NCBI GenBank assembly: GCA_039714575.1
Contig: JBDLJE010000050.1
Coordinates: forward strand, 1 to 18,721
Source: Sulfonitrofixus sp039714575
Lineage (GTDB): Bacteria; Campylobacterota; Campylobacteria; Campylobacterales; Sulfurimonadaceae
Direction of reading: 5' to 3'
DNA length: 18,721 nucleotides
A model generated the notes under the pieces. The model ran no database searches, had not been told where the DNA came from, and saw only the letters and a program-made list of their open reading frames with translations. Position 1 is the stretch's first letter. Each line of letters opens with the position of its first letter. A program made the translations under genes and the position numbers. This document shows positions 1 through 9,276 of the stretch, piece after piece.

Positions 1-3000
1 GAGTTGGAGTGATAAGAAGGGTCATATTGCCGTTGTTATCATAGCTGTAGTTGTCTGTCGTGCCGTTGGAGTGGGTGACTTGAGTGAGTCTGTCCATGAT
101 GTCGTAGCTGTAGCTTGTTACATTGTCTTTTGGGTCTGTCACCGTGGCGATATTACCACGGCTGTCGTAAGTGTAGCTTGTCTCTCTAGTACCTGTTGTT
201 GAACTAACGACTCGGCCTTGAACATCATAAGTAAAGGCAGTCGGTGTGAGGCCTCCTGATGAGATAGAGTTTGTAAGACGAGTATTGACATCGTACTCTC
301 TGGTGATCTTTTTACCCATCGGAGTGGTTATAGTCTGTACACCACCAACATAATCACTTAATATGGTCATGCTTTTAGCATTAACACTAATGGTTTGTGC
401 CTTAGTGTCAGTATGTGTTTCATTTCCCTCGTAACTAGTAGTATAGGTTACGTCTTGTGTTAATCCACTTGGCTGGACAACACTTGATGAAGCAAGTACC
501 AATTGCTGATTCTTAGGATCAACTATAAAAGTTTTCACAGATTCAACGCCGTCACGAGTGCTTGCAACCTGTTTGCCGTCTTGAGAACGGGTGGTTGTCA
601 ATGTGTCGCCGCTTATCAAAGTCATTTCAGAAAACGTACTGCCATCGGCAAGTTGACTATCGATCGAACTGCGTACCTCTCCTTCTGGTTGTGTTGTAGA
701 ATAAGTAATGAACCCGGTTTCTTTTAGTTTGTCAAACGACCATGTTCCACCTTCAGCATCCGTCTCTTGGATAATGCGCCCATTTTCATCGAAAACATGG
801 GTAGTCTCATTACTGTTTGGATCAGTCATCTTGTCCATCAGAGAGCCGGTAAAATAAGTGAAGTTGTACGATGAACCGTCTTCATAGGAAACATCACTCA
901 AATCACCGTTAGCATCAACTGTCAGATAGGTTTTTTGCCCGTTTGGTGCCGTGATAACAGTTGGATTGCCGTCACTGTCGCGAGTAATGGTTGTGGTATT
1001 TTCAAATTGGTCAGTAATAGTTACTAATTGATTGTTGTTGTCATACATGAATATTTCTAGCACTCTCTTGGTATATAGATCTTTTGTAGCGAAATGCTCT
1101 CCAGTGAGATCAAATAAGTATATAAAAGAACCATCAGAAATATCAACAGAATCCAATTGATAATTGGTATTTCCATTTTTAACATAGTTGTATAAAAGTT
1201 GAATTTTTTGATCACTTAAAGCCGCTTTATAGATGCGTAGATCATCAATCTTTCCTACTAAGGCACTATTGTATATTTTATAGGATGAATAATTAAAACT
1301 ATTGTTGATACGCCCTATGTTCAAAAATCTATCATAAGCACTATCCGTACGTGAATATGGACCCGTCCCACCAATCATATTACTGCCTACTTCTCTTTCT
1401 ATAACCTTATTGCCATCAATATATATTCTTTCATACTGGTTATCATAACTAATAACATAATGATGCCATTGCGTATAATCGACGGGTTGAGATCCGTAAT
1501 CATAAATATCTTGATAATAATTTTCTGCACCACAGTAAGTTTGATCTTCTATCTCAGAAATTAAATTGATTGTAATATATGGAGAATAACAAATACCATT
1601 ACTTGCACTGTATATGCCAACATGACTAGCAGAAAAATTGATACTTTTAGATGAATCACCATAATTTGAATTTGAAATAAAAACTGATTGTCCAGCTGTA
1701 TTCGATATTCCAAAAAATGAGAGAGTAAGATACTGGTTTTCATTTATACCGGTTAATTCTATAGGTGTTTTAATATTTCCTGTCCCATCAAAACTTGCAG
1801 CTTGTCCAACTAAACCATCAACATATGAGACACCACCATATGCTATTGCATGGTTTGCTTGAAAGGAACTGTCATTAGCGTTACCTTCAAATTGATAATA
1901 AGCAGCCAACTCATTAGTAAGATCTACCTCTTTCTCTACCTTAGTCCCATCCCCCTTATAAACAGCATTTGCTCCAGCTTTATGATGATTTGAAAGTGAC
2001 CATCCGTTAGCTATATCATTTGCTCCATGCTCTACATCAATAGTAATATTTTTAGTTGTCCGTAGATCCATATCGGTTCGACCACGAATTGCAGAAATGC
2101 CACTTCCGACTTTTGCCCAAGCTTGCGTCCATAAGGAGCTTGCTGTGTAGTATACTAATTCATACTGGTAAGCAATATGAAGTTTGGCTTTCACTTCGCC
2201 TGAGAGTTTATTGCCAAGAACATCTCTACCATCCCACTTGAACTGTAAATTATTGAGCTGACTAAGTGAAACCTCTTTTATAAAGGTTCGTCCTGCAATT
2301 TCAAGTTTTGCATTTGCACCAATAACCGAAGAAGGTGCATTAGTCGTATCAATAGATGCATCTATGATATAGATATAACCATCAACCCGTTTTGAAGAGT
2401 AATGCAAAGTAATATCAGTGCCTGCTATTAGGATATCTTCGTGAAACACTCTTGTTTTCGGTTTCACATAAGAGTTAACTGGGATACTACAAGGATCATC
2501 TGGGTTGTCATCATCTACATCTGGATCTTCAGGCTCTTCTGCATCTTCAGGTGGACCATAAGGCCAGTTATGATCCCATGGTGTGAAGTGGGTAAATGCT
2601 GCCCTCCACAAAGTTTGTCCAACAGCATAGTTAGGATTGCCAGTCAGTCCTATAACTTCATCACTAAAGACACTATCACCGTCAAGGTCATTAGGTGCGC
2701 CATCACCTGTACTGTCTAATGCATCAACTATACCATCAGCATCAGTGTCAAGCAGGGTAACGACAGCCCCGTTATCTGAGCCGACCCATTTACCCTGAAT
2801 ACGGTCATAGTAACCTACCGGGACGATCTCTCCCGCATCAAAACCTAAAAAGTTCTCAACATACATCACTACAGGAGCATCAAAGTTCACCTCTTCGTCA
2901 TCACGCACACCATCTATCTTTAGGTCAGAACAGTATGTATAAGCAGACTCTATTGGTAGGTTAGCAGGCATAGACTCAGGTGTTTTAAACTCTGTCGCTC

Positions 3001-4185
3001 GAACATCTATGGTCGTGAGGTCTCTTGTACTGCCATCTTTAGCAGTGACCGTCGCTTTAGTAATGCCATCAAAGACCAATGTAGTAGAACGGGTGCCCCG
3101 ATCATCAGTAATTGGAGTAGAAACATGAAATTGTGATCCTTGGGCAGAGAAGTCAATTGTTGTTACCTTGGTATCTTGCTGTAACATGGTGACGTTTGGT
3201 GTTGTGATCCAATCTTGAGTAGGTGCGTTGATACTGCGATGGATCGTTGTATAGCCTGCTTTTTCGTAGACCAATGTTAACGTTCTTCCCCCTTCGGCTG
3301 GAATTGCAAAGTTACCGCTAGTGTTTGTCAATACCGAACCATACTCATCATGACTATGAATGGATACAAGAACACCTTGCAACGGAGACCCGTCTTCACT
3401 TAATATAGTCCCATTAATCATACAGAACAGTGTTTCGTCATACTTATCCAACGTTGCATTTGGGGGAATACTATCAGTATAAAATGTACCAAAATCGGTT
3501 GGAATAAAGTTGCTCGTATCAATAATGACAGGAGCGTTTATCTGCAAACTAAGCGTATTGGAGATGACATTGGAATTTTCATCTGTAGCATACACCGTAA
3601 TAACACCTTGTCCTACAGCACTCAACATACCGCTTGCATCGATAACAGCTAAATCAGGGTCTGAAAGTGACCATGTCAACCCTGGTGTCAAAGTTAACGT
3701 TGACCCATTTTCATAGGTACCCAAGAGATTTAATTGAAGACTTTCACCAACAACAATAGTGCTTTTTTCAGATGAAAGAGTAAGGTCTAACAAGTTGTTA
3801 GAGAGATAGTCACCGACACTGAAGTCCCAAGTAAAACTCTTTTGTAGCACTTTATCGCCATTGGCATTTAAAATCTTATTTGTTAGTTGTGCCTGATACA
3901 TCCCGGGCGCAAGGTATTCAAGTGGAATAAAAGACACTTCCTTGGTTGACTCGTCATAACTGACCGTTCCATCGATCCATTTGGTCGTTACAGGTTTTTG
4001 TGAATTTTAAGTTTAAATGTACTTTCAGTAAAGGAAGTTGGATCCATCGCTTCGTCAAATGTTGCAGCAATAACAATATTCATGGGAGCATTAGGCTCAT
4101 CTATAAGCGGTTGAGTGCTAATTACAGAAGCAGAGGAAAGGGTAGATAGAGCGAAGAACAGGAAGATACCAAAGAGATGTTTCAT
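1..4185 (-). CDS. Large secreted RHS/YD-repeat protein with Ig, LamG and carboxypeptidase-regulatory-like domains; partial, one frameshift
   Basis: The minus-strand reading frame stays open to the left edge, about 1395 codons, with the C-terminus outside the window. The start at 4185 has AAGGA seven bases upstream; ATG 4188 and TTG 4191 are alternatives. Residues 1-20 form a signal peptide (MKHLFGIFLFFALS...). A stop at 3988-3990 is reached unless one A is added to the A5 tract at 3995-3999; after that the frame continues the same Ig domain without a break (K-P-V-T-T-K-W-I-D-G-T-V). Approximate order: SbsA-type Ig (25-128), Big_2-like (135-220), carboxypeptidase-regulatory-like (255-318), Asp-rich DxDxDG-like stretch (475-502), RHS head motifs (567-590 and GWSL near 726), LamG-like (757-1000, with WHHYVISYD and GKIDDLRIY), YD repeats from about 1046 (YTYDSRGN, YSYDIMDRL, YSYDNNGN). 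RHS proteins are large secreted or surface shells, often polymorphic toxins; any toxin tip would lie outside the window. Confidence 0.85.
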
Positions 4186-4229
4186 CATCAATTCCTTGAA
4201 GCATTTCTTTTAATCTACCATAGGAATAT

Positions 4230-4235
4230 ATTATA
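4230..4235 (-). promoter_or_regulatory. Candidate -10 box for the RHS gene
   Basis: Read on the minus strand there is a perfect TATAAT inside a very AT-rich stretch, about 45 bases before the ATG at 4185. It would give a leader of roughly 40 bases carrying the AAGGA ribosome site. No clear -35 is visible, which is common for sigma-70 promoters in Campylobacterota. The 4192-4327 gap otherwise holds no gene that I can see. Confidence 0.45.
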
Positions 4236-4327
4236 AAATATTGTTTTACAGCATATTCTAATATTTATTCACAATAGTGTTACTTTTTATCTTTTTTTAT
4301 GACATACTAACTTTTAGTTTACAACAG

Positions 4328-6061
4328 TTACGCAAGAAAGCCCATAGACTTCTCGGAATCAAAGTTCCCTTTTTTCTCTTTCTCGATCTCCTGCTTAAAC
4401 ACATCCATCGTAAAGAGAGGCTCTTTTTGCGTTGCGACGGCATAAGCACAGTTCTTGACGACGAGGTTGATCTGCCCGCCGCTCAAGTCGAACTTGGTCA
4501 GCTCTTCGACGTCGAAGCCCTCTTCATACGGTGCATTTTCCGGAAGCATCATCGTCCACAGTTTTTTACGCTGTGCCTTGTTGGGGCGTTTAAACTCGAT
4601 CTTGTAGTTAAAACGGCGGGAGAAAGCGACATCGATGTTCTCCAGCAGGTTGGTCGTTGCGATCAAGATACCTTCAAACTGTTCTATCTGCTCCAAAAAG
4701 ATGTTCTGCATCTGGTTGTGCATCTGCTCTGCACCGCCGCCGGGGCCGCTCGAACGTGAACCTAAAAACTGGTCTGCTTCGTTGAGCAGCAAGATCGGTT
4801 CTGTTTTTGTTTTTGCACTTAGATCTTTAAAGGTATCAAAGATCTTACGGACGTTTTTCTCGCTCTCTCCCACATACATCGAGAGGATCTTTGAGCAGTC
4901 AAAGGCCAATACTTGACGCTTCAAAGACTTTGCCAAAGAGTAGGAGGTCATCGTCTTGCCTGTTCCCGGAGGGCCGTAGAAGATAATGCGGGCATCGAGC
5001 GCCCCTTTGCGTTTTTTGATCCCCCACTCGACCAGACGGGCCACAACCTCTTTGTCCATCTGACGCATCAGGTTCTGCAGGGTCTCATGCGTTTTAGGGT
5101 TTAAGACAACATCATCTAACGACTGCTCCGGATCGATCAGTTCAAAGATGTCTTGGTCTTTAATGGCCATGTCCATCTTGAGCTTGTGCACTTTTTTCTT
5201 CTTCTGCGGGTGCATAATGGACTGCACGACATCATCGGCAAGAAAGAAAGCTCGCGAGATCCCGCCAAAAGGGTTGAGCATCTCTTCATAGTCAATCACT
5301 TCCCCGCTGAGAAGGTTTGAGCCATCTTCCAAAAGCGAACGGTTTTTGATACGTTCATACTCATCCAAAGAGATCAGGTCGATCAGGGAGTTCATCTCAC
5401 GCAGAGAGGCATCTCCCGCGTTGTACTCCTCTTTTAACAAGGCAAGAACGATCACCTGCTCTTTATCGTCAAGTTTTTTCTGTCTGAAAAACTTCTCCAA
5501 GACCACATCTTTCGTGGTTACCTCAACACGCTCCACGATCCGCTTTTCCAGCATCTCAAGCTTGGTGCGAATACGGTTGATACCCAAAGAGTGCTCATGC
5601 ACGTTTTGACGGATACTGCTGATCTTTTGGTAGAGCTCGATACGGAAGAACTGGTCTTGCAGGTACTCAAGGTGATCTTCATACGGTTTAACATCCGGCA
5701 GCTCTATCTCATGTGCGCCCTCTTCCAAGAGACGCAGCAGTGAAGGTGTTAACGCAACGGCCGTGTTGAGCAGCTCCAGTTCCGTCACTTCGCTGATCTT
5801 CAGCGGCGTAAAACTGTGTTGGGTGACCCAGCCGAGTTCAAGCAGTGTCTTGATGATCCCCAAATGGCTGATATAGGTGTAGTTCTCTGTGCCGAAGAGT
5901 GACTGAAGGATGTCGACCACCAACATATCTTCATTCCCGGCAATAAATTTCTGCGCCAGGATCTGTAGGACCTTCGCCTCATTTTCCTCGCACTTTAGTT
6001 GACTGTAGACCTCTGTCTTTGTCACCTCTTTTGCTTCTAAAAAATCGATTAAATATTTCAA
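4328..6061 (-). CDS. AAA+ ATPase of the classic AAA (Cdc48/FtsH-like) type
   Basis: 577 residues. The C-terminal third is a clear AAA module: Walker A GPPGTGKT (about residues 363-370), Walker B region ILLLNEAD (about 423-430), sensor 1 IATTN, and a paired arginine element FSRRF. The Walker B aspartate is replaced by Asn while the catalytic Glu is kept; I recall the same Asn in some bacterial AAA relatives, so it may be a family trait. The N-terminal 300 residues are helical and charged with no motif I recognise; there is no signal peptide or membrane segment, so it is cytoplasmic. The start is TTG with GAGG five bases upstream. Substrate and partners are unknown; remodelling of a protein complex is the usual role of the fold. 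It lies 144 bases after the acyl-CoA synthetase and may have its own promoter (TATAAA near 6080-6085). Confidence 0.85.
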   Translation of the reverse strand: MKYLIDFLEAKEVTKTEVYSQLKCEENEAKVLQILAQKFIAGNEDMLVVDILQSLFGTENYTYISHLGIIKTLLELGWVTQHSFTPLKISEVTELELLNTAVALTPSLLRLLEEGAHEIELPDVKPYEDHLEYLQDQFFRIELYQKISSIRQNVHEHSLGINRIRTKLEMLEKRIVERVEVTTKDVVLEKFFRQKKLDDKEQVIVLALLKEEYNAGDASLREMNSLIDLISLDEYERIKNRSLLEDGSNLLSGEVIDYEEMLNPFGGISRAFFLADDVVQSIMHPQKKKKVHKLKMDMAIKDQDIFELIDPEQSLDDVVLNPKTHETLQNLMRQMDKEVVARLVEWGIKKRKGALDARIIFYGPPGTGKTMTSYSLAKSLKRQVLAFDCSKILSMYVGESEKNVRKIFDTFKDLSAKTKTEPILLLNEADQFLGSRSSGPGGGAEQMHNQMQNIFLEQIEQFEGILIATTNLLENIDVAFSRRFNYKIEFKRPNKAQRKKLWTMMLPENAPYEEGFDVEELTKFDLSGGQINLVVKNCAYAVATQKEPLFTMDVFKQEIEKEKKGNFDSEKSMGFLA

Positions 6062-6130
6062 ATAAACCTCGGTAAATGTTTTATAAATATATTTTAGTGC
6101 GTTTTGGGTGAGGGTTTGGTTAGTTACAGA

Positions 6131-6147
6131 TAATTATTTGATAATTA
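6131..6147. repeat. AT-rich perfect inverted repeat between the ATPase and acyl-CoA synthetase genes
   Basis: TAATTAT, a 3-base spacer, then ATAATTA. It lies upstream of the ATPase gene and downstream of the acyl-CoA synthetase stop. It could be an operator or only a chance AT palindrome; it is too AT-rich, and lacks a U-tract, to be called a terminator. Confidence 0.3.
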
Positions 6148-6205
6148 AAGGGAGCCTTCAACATTTTGTTTTAAACTAAAAAGTCATGCAGCCGGCTCTT
6201 TATAA

Positions 6206-7762
6206 TTATGCTGAGTGCGTTTCTTTGATCTTTCGTTTCAGCACCTTACCCGTTGCCGTCTTTGGCAGCTCATCCACAATGATCACATTTTTAGGCACTT
6301 TGAAGTTCGCAAGCACCGCTTTAAGATCTTTCTTGATCTGGTTAGGCGTTGCATACTCTCTGTCAGCCTCATCTTCAAGCTCGACATAGGCAACAGGCAC
6401 TTCACCGCTGTTAGGATCTTGCACCCCGATCACGGCTCCCTGCTTGATGTAGTCGAACTTCATCAACTCCTCTTCGATCTGACGCGGATAGATGTTGATA
6501 CCTTTGGAGATAATAAGATCTTTTATGCGATCGACAATATAGATATACCCGTCACTGTCCATCTTGCCGAGGTCACCGGTACGCAGCCACCCGTTGATGA
6601 TCGTCTCTTCAGTCTCCTTCGGCTTGTTCAGATATCCCAGCATCACATTGTCGCCTTTGACAATGATCTCGCCGATCTGTCCAAGCGGCACCTCCAACAT
6701 CTCATCATCGATTATTTTGACTTCATAGCTTCGAAGAGGCAAGCCTATCGACATCGGTTTTTGCTTGTCGAGCGGGTTGACCGAAACGACCGGTGAACAT
6801 TCACTCAGCCCGTACCCTTCCAACATCCTGGCGCGTTTGAACTTATGGGTAAACTTGTTCAGTGTATCTTCACTCAAAGCGGACGCGCCCGAGATAAAGA
6901 CACGAATGTTGTTAAACCACATAAAGTACCATGGCAGTTTAGCTTTGATCAGTGCATTATAGACATCCGGCACCCCTAAAAAGATGGTCACTCTTTTAAG
7001 CAGTGTCTGCTTGATGATATTGCTGAAAGGAAGCAGTTTAGGGATGATGACGAACGAGCTGCGGTTGTAAAAAGGGATCAACAGCATCACCGTGAACGTA
7101 AAAGCGTGGAACATCGGCAGATAGAGGATAAAGCGGTCTTTAGAGACGACATTAAAACGTTCAGAACCTGCTATCATGTTTGAAAAGATGTTGCGATAAC
7201 TCATCATCGCACCTTTTGGATTGCCGGTCGTTCCCGAGGTATAAAAGATGATCGCCATGTCATCGAGTTTTGAAAGCCCTCTGCTCTCCTGTCCATGACG
7301 ATGTGTCTCTAGTATCTCATCAAAGACGATATTGTCGCTGTCGAGCACCGGCGCGTCATCTACCCAAACTGTTTTCTCGACTTTTGTGACGGCAGGCAGA
7401 CCTTGAACCTCTTTTAAATACTGTTTGGACGTAACCAGCAGTTTAGCCTCACAGTCATTTAAGATGAACTCATACTCATTGGCCTTAAGCATATTGTTGA
7501 CAGGAACGACTACGGCACCGATCTTTGTCGCGGCATAGACACTGATAACAAACTCTTCAGAATTAGGGGCTATCAGAGCGACCCTGTCTCCCACATCCAC
7601 ACCTGCGATCTCTAAAAAACGGGCAAATGCATCGACTTTATGCAAAAACTCTTTATAACTGACCTTGCGATCATCGATAAAGATGACGGTCTTATTCGGC
7701 AATGATGAAGCTGCTGCCTCCAGCATATCATAGAAGTTCTGGTAGGGGTAGATGAGTTGCAT
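6206..7762 (-). CDS. AMP-forming acyl-CoA synthetase (long-chain fatty acid CoA ligase-like)
   Basis: 518 residues, a normal length for the ANL superfamily. It activates a carboxylic acid with ATP to an acyl-adenylate, then transfers it to CoA, in the cytoplasm or at the inner membrane. Visible motifs: phosphate-binding loop YTSGTTGNPKG (about 174-184), EGYGLSEC (A5 motif), GWLRTGDLG, and the hinge DRIKDLIISKG; the catalytic lysine is in TATGK (K506). The ATG at 7762 has AAGGA five bases upstream. It follows a FadL channel gene in the same direction across 125 bases, so a hydrophobic acid taken up through FadL is a reasonable substrate (FadD-like role). Chain length cannot be read from sequence alone; a role in aromatic-acid or other carboxylate activation is possible. 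Confidence 0.9.
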   Translation of the reverse strand: MQLIYPYQNFYDMLEAAASSLPNKTVIFIDDRKVSYKEFLHKVDAFARFLEIAGVDVGDRVALIAPNSEEFVISVYAATKIGAVVVPVNNMLKANEYEFILNDCEAKLLVTSKQYLKEVQGLPAVTKVEKTVWVDDAPVLDSDNIVFDEILETHRHGQESRGLSKLDDMAIIFYTSGTTGNPKGAMMSYRNIFSNMIAGSERFNVVSKDRFILYLPMFHAFTFTVMLLIPFYNRSSFVIIPKLLPFSNIIKQTLLKRVTIFLGVPDVYNALIKAKLPWYFMWFNNIRVFISGASALSEDTLNKFTHKFKRARMLEGYGLSECSPVVSVNPLDKQKPMSIGLPLRSYEVKIIDDEMLEVPLGQIGEIIVKGDNVMLGYLNKPKETEETIINGWLRTGDLGKMDSDGYIYIVDRIKDLIISKGINIYPRQIEEELMKFDYIKQGAVIGVQDPNSGEVPVAYVELEDEADREYATPNQIKKDLKAVLANFKVPKNVIIVDELPKTATGKVLKRKIKETHSA

Positions 7763-7855
7763 TACTGTCCTTAAAAGGCTTTATTGGCTTAATTCTAGTA
7801 TATCTATGATTAAGAGAGGGAAAAGTTGTTTTTAAAAAAGTGTTTTGAGAGAGGA

Positions 7856-7875
7856 ACTACCCGTAAATGGGTAGT
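7856..7875 (-). terminator. Hairpin after the fadL-like gene, possible weak terminator
   Basis: ACTACCC, a six-base loop and GGGTAGT form a perfect 7-bp stem just past the FadL stop codon. The T-tract is not directly adjacent: a TTTTTT run follows about 15 bases later in the direction of transcription. It may attenuate read-through into the acyl-CoA synthetase gene rather than stop it fully. Confidence 0.4.
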
Positions 7876-7887
7876 ATAAAAAATATC

Positions 7888-9129
7888 TTAGAATTTGTAA
7901 CCCAGGCCAACACTGAGTAAGACAGCGCTGGCACCGGAGAAAGTTCCATCGATCAGGCCATTGTCTTGAAGTGAAACATATCTGTCTTCTTTTTTGTCAT
8001 AAAGAACAGCTGCACCGACATCAAGTTTATCATCAACCGCATAACGCACACCTACAGAACCGATATAACCGTCACTGTCAGGCAGTTCAAAACCAAGCGT
8101 CTCATCCGGCGTACCTGTTTGGTCATAGGCTAGACCGACCATCAGATCAACAGCGTCACCAAATTTCTGTGTCAAACCGAGACGGAAGCTGTTTGCATCC
8201 TCCCAGTTTTTATCAGAAATTATATTTACTGTTCCTCCGAACATATCAGGGTAGTTTATTTCAATATCCAATTGATCATACGCAGACCAAAAGACTCTCT
8301 CATAGACAAACTCAATATTTGTACTCTCTGTAACATCGACATCTGTAGCCAGTGTCAAAACCCCGGGTACAGGAACCGACGTGCCTCCAGAAACATGTGT
8401 CATCGGAGCTGCGTAGGATGGAAGCTCTGCACCACCTTCCATCGTCAAGTCAACAGTTGAACGATACGTAAGCGCCACTCCCCACATATCCATTGGTCTA
8501 TATGACAATGCCAGGTTGTAACCTACATCCCAGCTGCTTCCTTCTAATGCAAGCCCTCCGGTTTCAACAGGTCCACCAGCTTTAATAACCCCTTCAGAAT
8601 AGAGAAAACGAACCCCGCCCGCGATTGCAAGATTGTCCATGATCCTATATGAAAGTGTCGGGTTTATCTCGATCACTTTTAGAGAAAATTCTTCGGCAAA
8701 AACAGCTTGAATACCTTCGGGCCAACGCTTGGAAAGTCCTGCCGGAGCGTTAACAGAAAGACCGAAACGGACATCTTCATCCTCACCCATAGGCGCAGCG
8801 ACTAGATACATCTGTGGAATAATAAAGTCTTCTGACGCACTTTGTGCTGTATGTTGTGGTGTATCAAGGCTGCCGTCACCGTCCAAATCCAGTTGTCCAT
8901 TAAAGTCAACCGGATTAAGGTGAATATACATCATATTCATTTCAAGGTGTTTGTCTGAACTCATGAATGCCATATTCGCAGGATTAAAGTAGGCTGCATC
9001 CGCCGCAGACGTGTTTGACACATAAGCACCCGCTAGTGCTGTTGAGTTGAGTGATTGTTCCGGGATCCTATATCCTTGGGCCATCAGCGTACTTGCTGTG
9101 ATCGCAGAAACAATTAGTAACTTTTTCAT
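7888..9129 (-). CDS. OmpP1/FadL-family outer-membrane transporter
   Basis: 413 residues, close to FadL length. It starts MKKLLIVSAITASTLMA, a signal peptide cleaved before QGYRIPEQS. The N-terminal hatch has the family pattern GAYVSNTSAADAAYFNPA (NPA at 49-51). The rest alternates as expected for a 14-strand barrel and ends in ...LGYKF with a terminal Phe, the usual assembly signal. FadL proteins let hydrophobic molecules (long-chain fatty acids, some aromatics and alkanes) cross the outer membrane by lateral diffusion. The next gene is an acyl-CoA synthetase, which fits uptake followed by activation. Residues 81-89 hold a DLDGDGSLD loop resembling a calcium-binding loop, in what should be an early surface loop. 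SD AGGAGA lies four bases before the ATG. Confidence 0.92.
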   Translation of the reverse strand: MKKLLIVSAITASTLMAQGYRIPEQSLNSTALAGAYVSNTSAADAAYFNPANMAFMSSDKHLEMNMMYIHLNPVDFNGQLDLDGDGSLDTPQHTAQSASEDFIIPQMYLVAAPMGEDEDVRFGLSVNAPAGLSKRWPEGIQAVFAEEFSLKVIEINPTLSYRIMDNLAIAGGVRFLYSEGVIKAGGPVETGGLALEGSSWDVGYNLALSYRPMDMWGVALTYRSTVDLTMEGGAELPSYAAPMTHVSGGTSVPVPGVLTLATDVDVTESTNIEFVYERVFWSAYDQLDIEINYPDMFGGTVNIISDKNWEDANSFRLGLTQKFGDAVDLMVGLAYDQTGTPDETLGFELPDSDGYIGSVGVRYAVDDKLDVGAAVLYDKKEDRYVSLQDNGLIDGTFSGASAVLLSVGLGYKF

Positions 9130-9276
9130 TTATTCTCCTGGTGCTGTTACACCGCCATTTAAAGATCTCAAAAAAGCAGCGAAAACGAATTGCATTATTT
9201 TGCCATAGATACTTTATAACCTTCTTGAATAAGAACATTTTTTGTCCAAAACGCGTCTACAGTGTAGTCAATAGTG

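Noticed and set aside
1561..1743. Hydrophobic 60-codon open frame on the minus strand
   Set aside because: It is a shadow in another frame of the LamG segment of the RHS gene, whose own frame is clearly coding.
3992..4002. Programmed -1 ribosomal frameshift signal
   Set aside because: The heptamer is C-AAA-AAC rather than a canonical slippery one, and I see no clear stimulatory hairpin; a homopolymer error or variation is simpler.
4277..4759. 160-codon plus-strand open frame antisense to the ATPase gene end
   Set aside because: The opposite strand encodes intact AAA motifs; the plus frame shows no domain and no ribosome site.
9195..9276. Protein-like tail IDYTVDAFWTKNVLIQEGY in the gap between nfo and fadL, as a possible remnant of a lost gene
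   Set aside because: It is only about 27 codons outside nfo, in a different frame from the nfo end, with no start or ribosome site; chance cannot be excluded.
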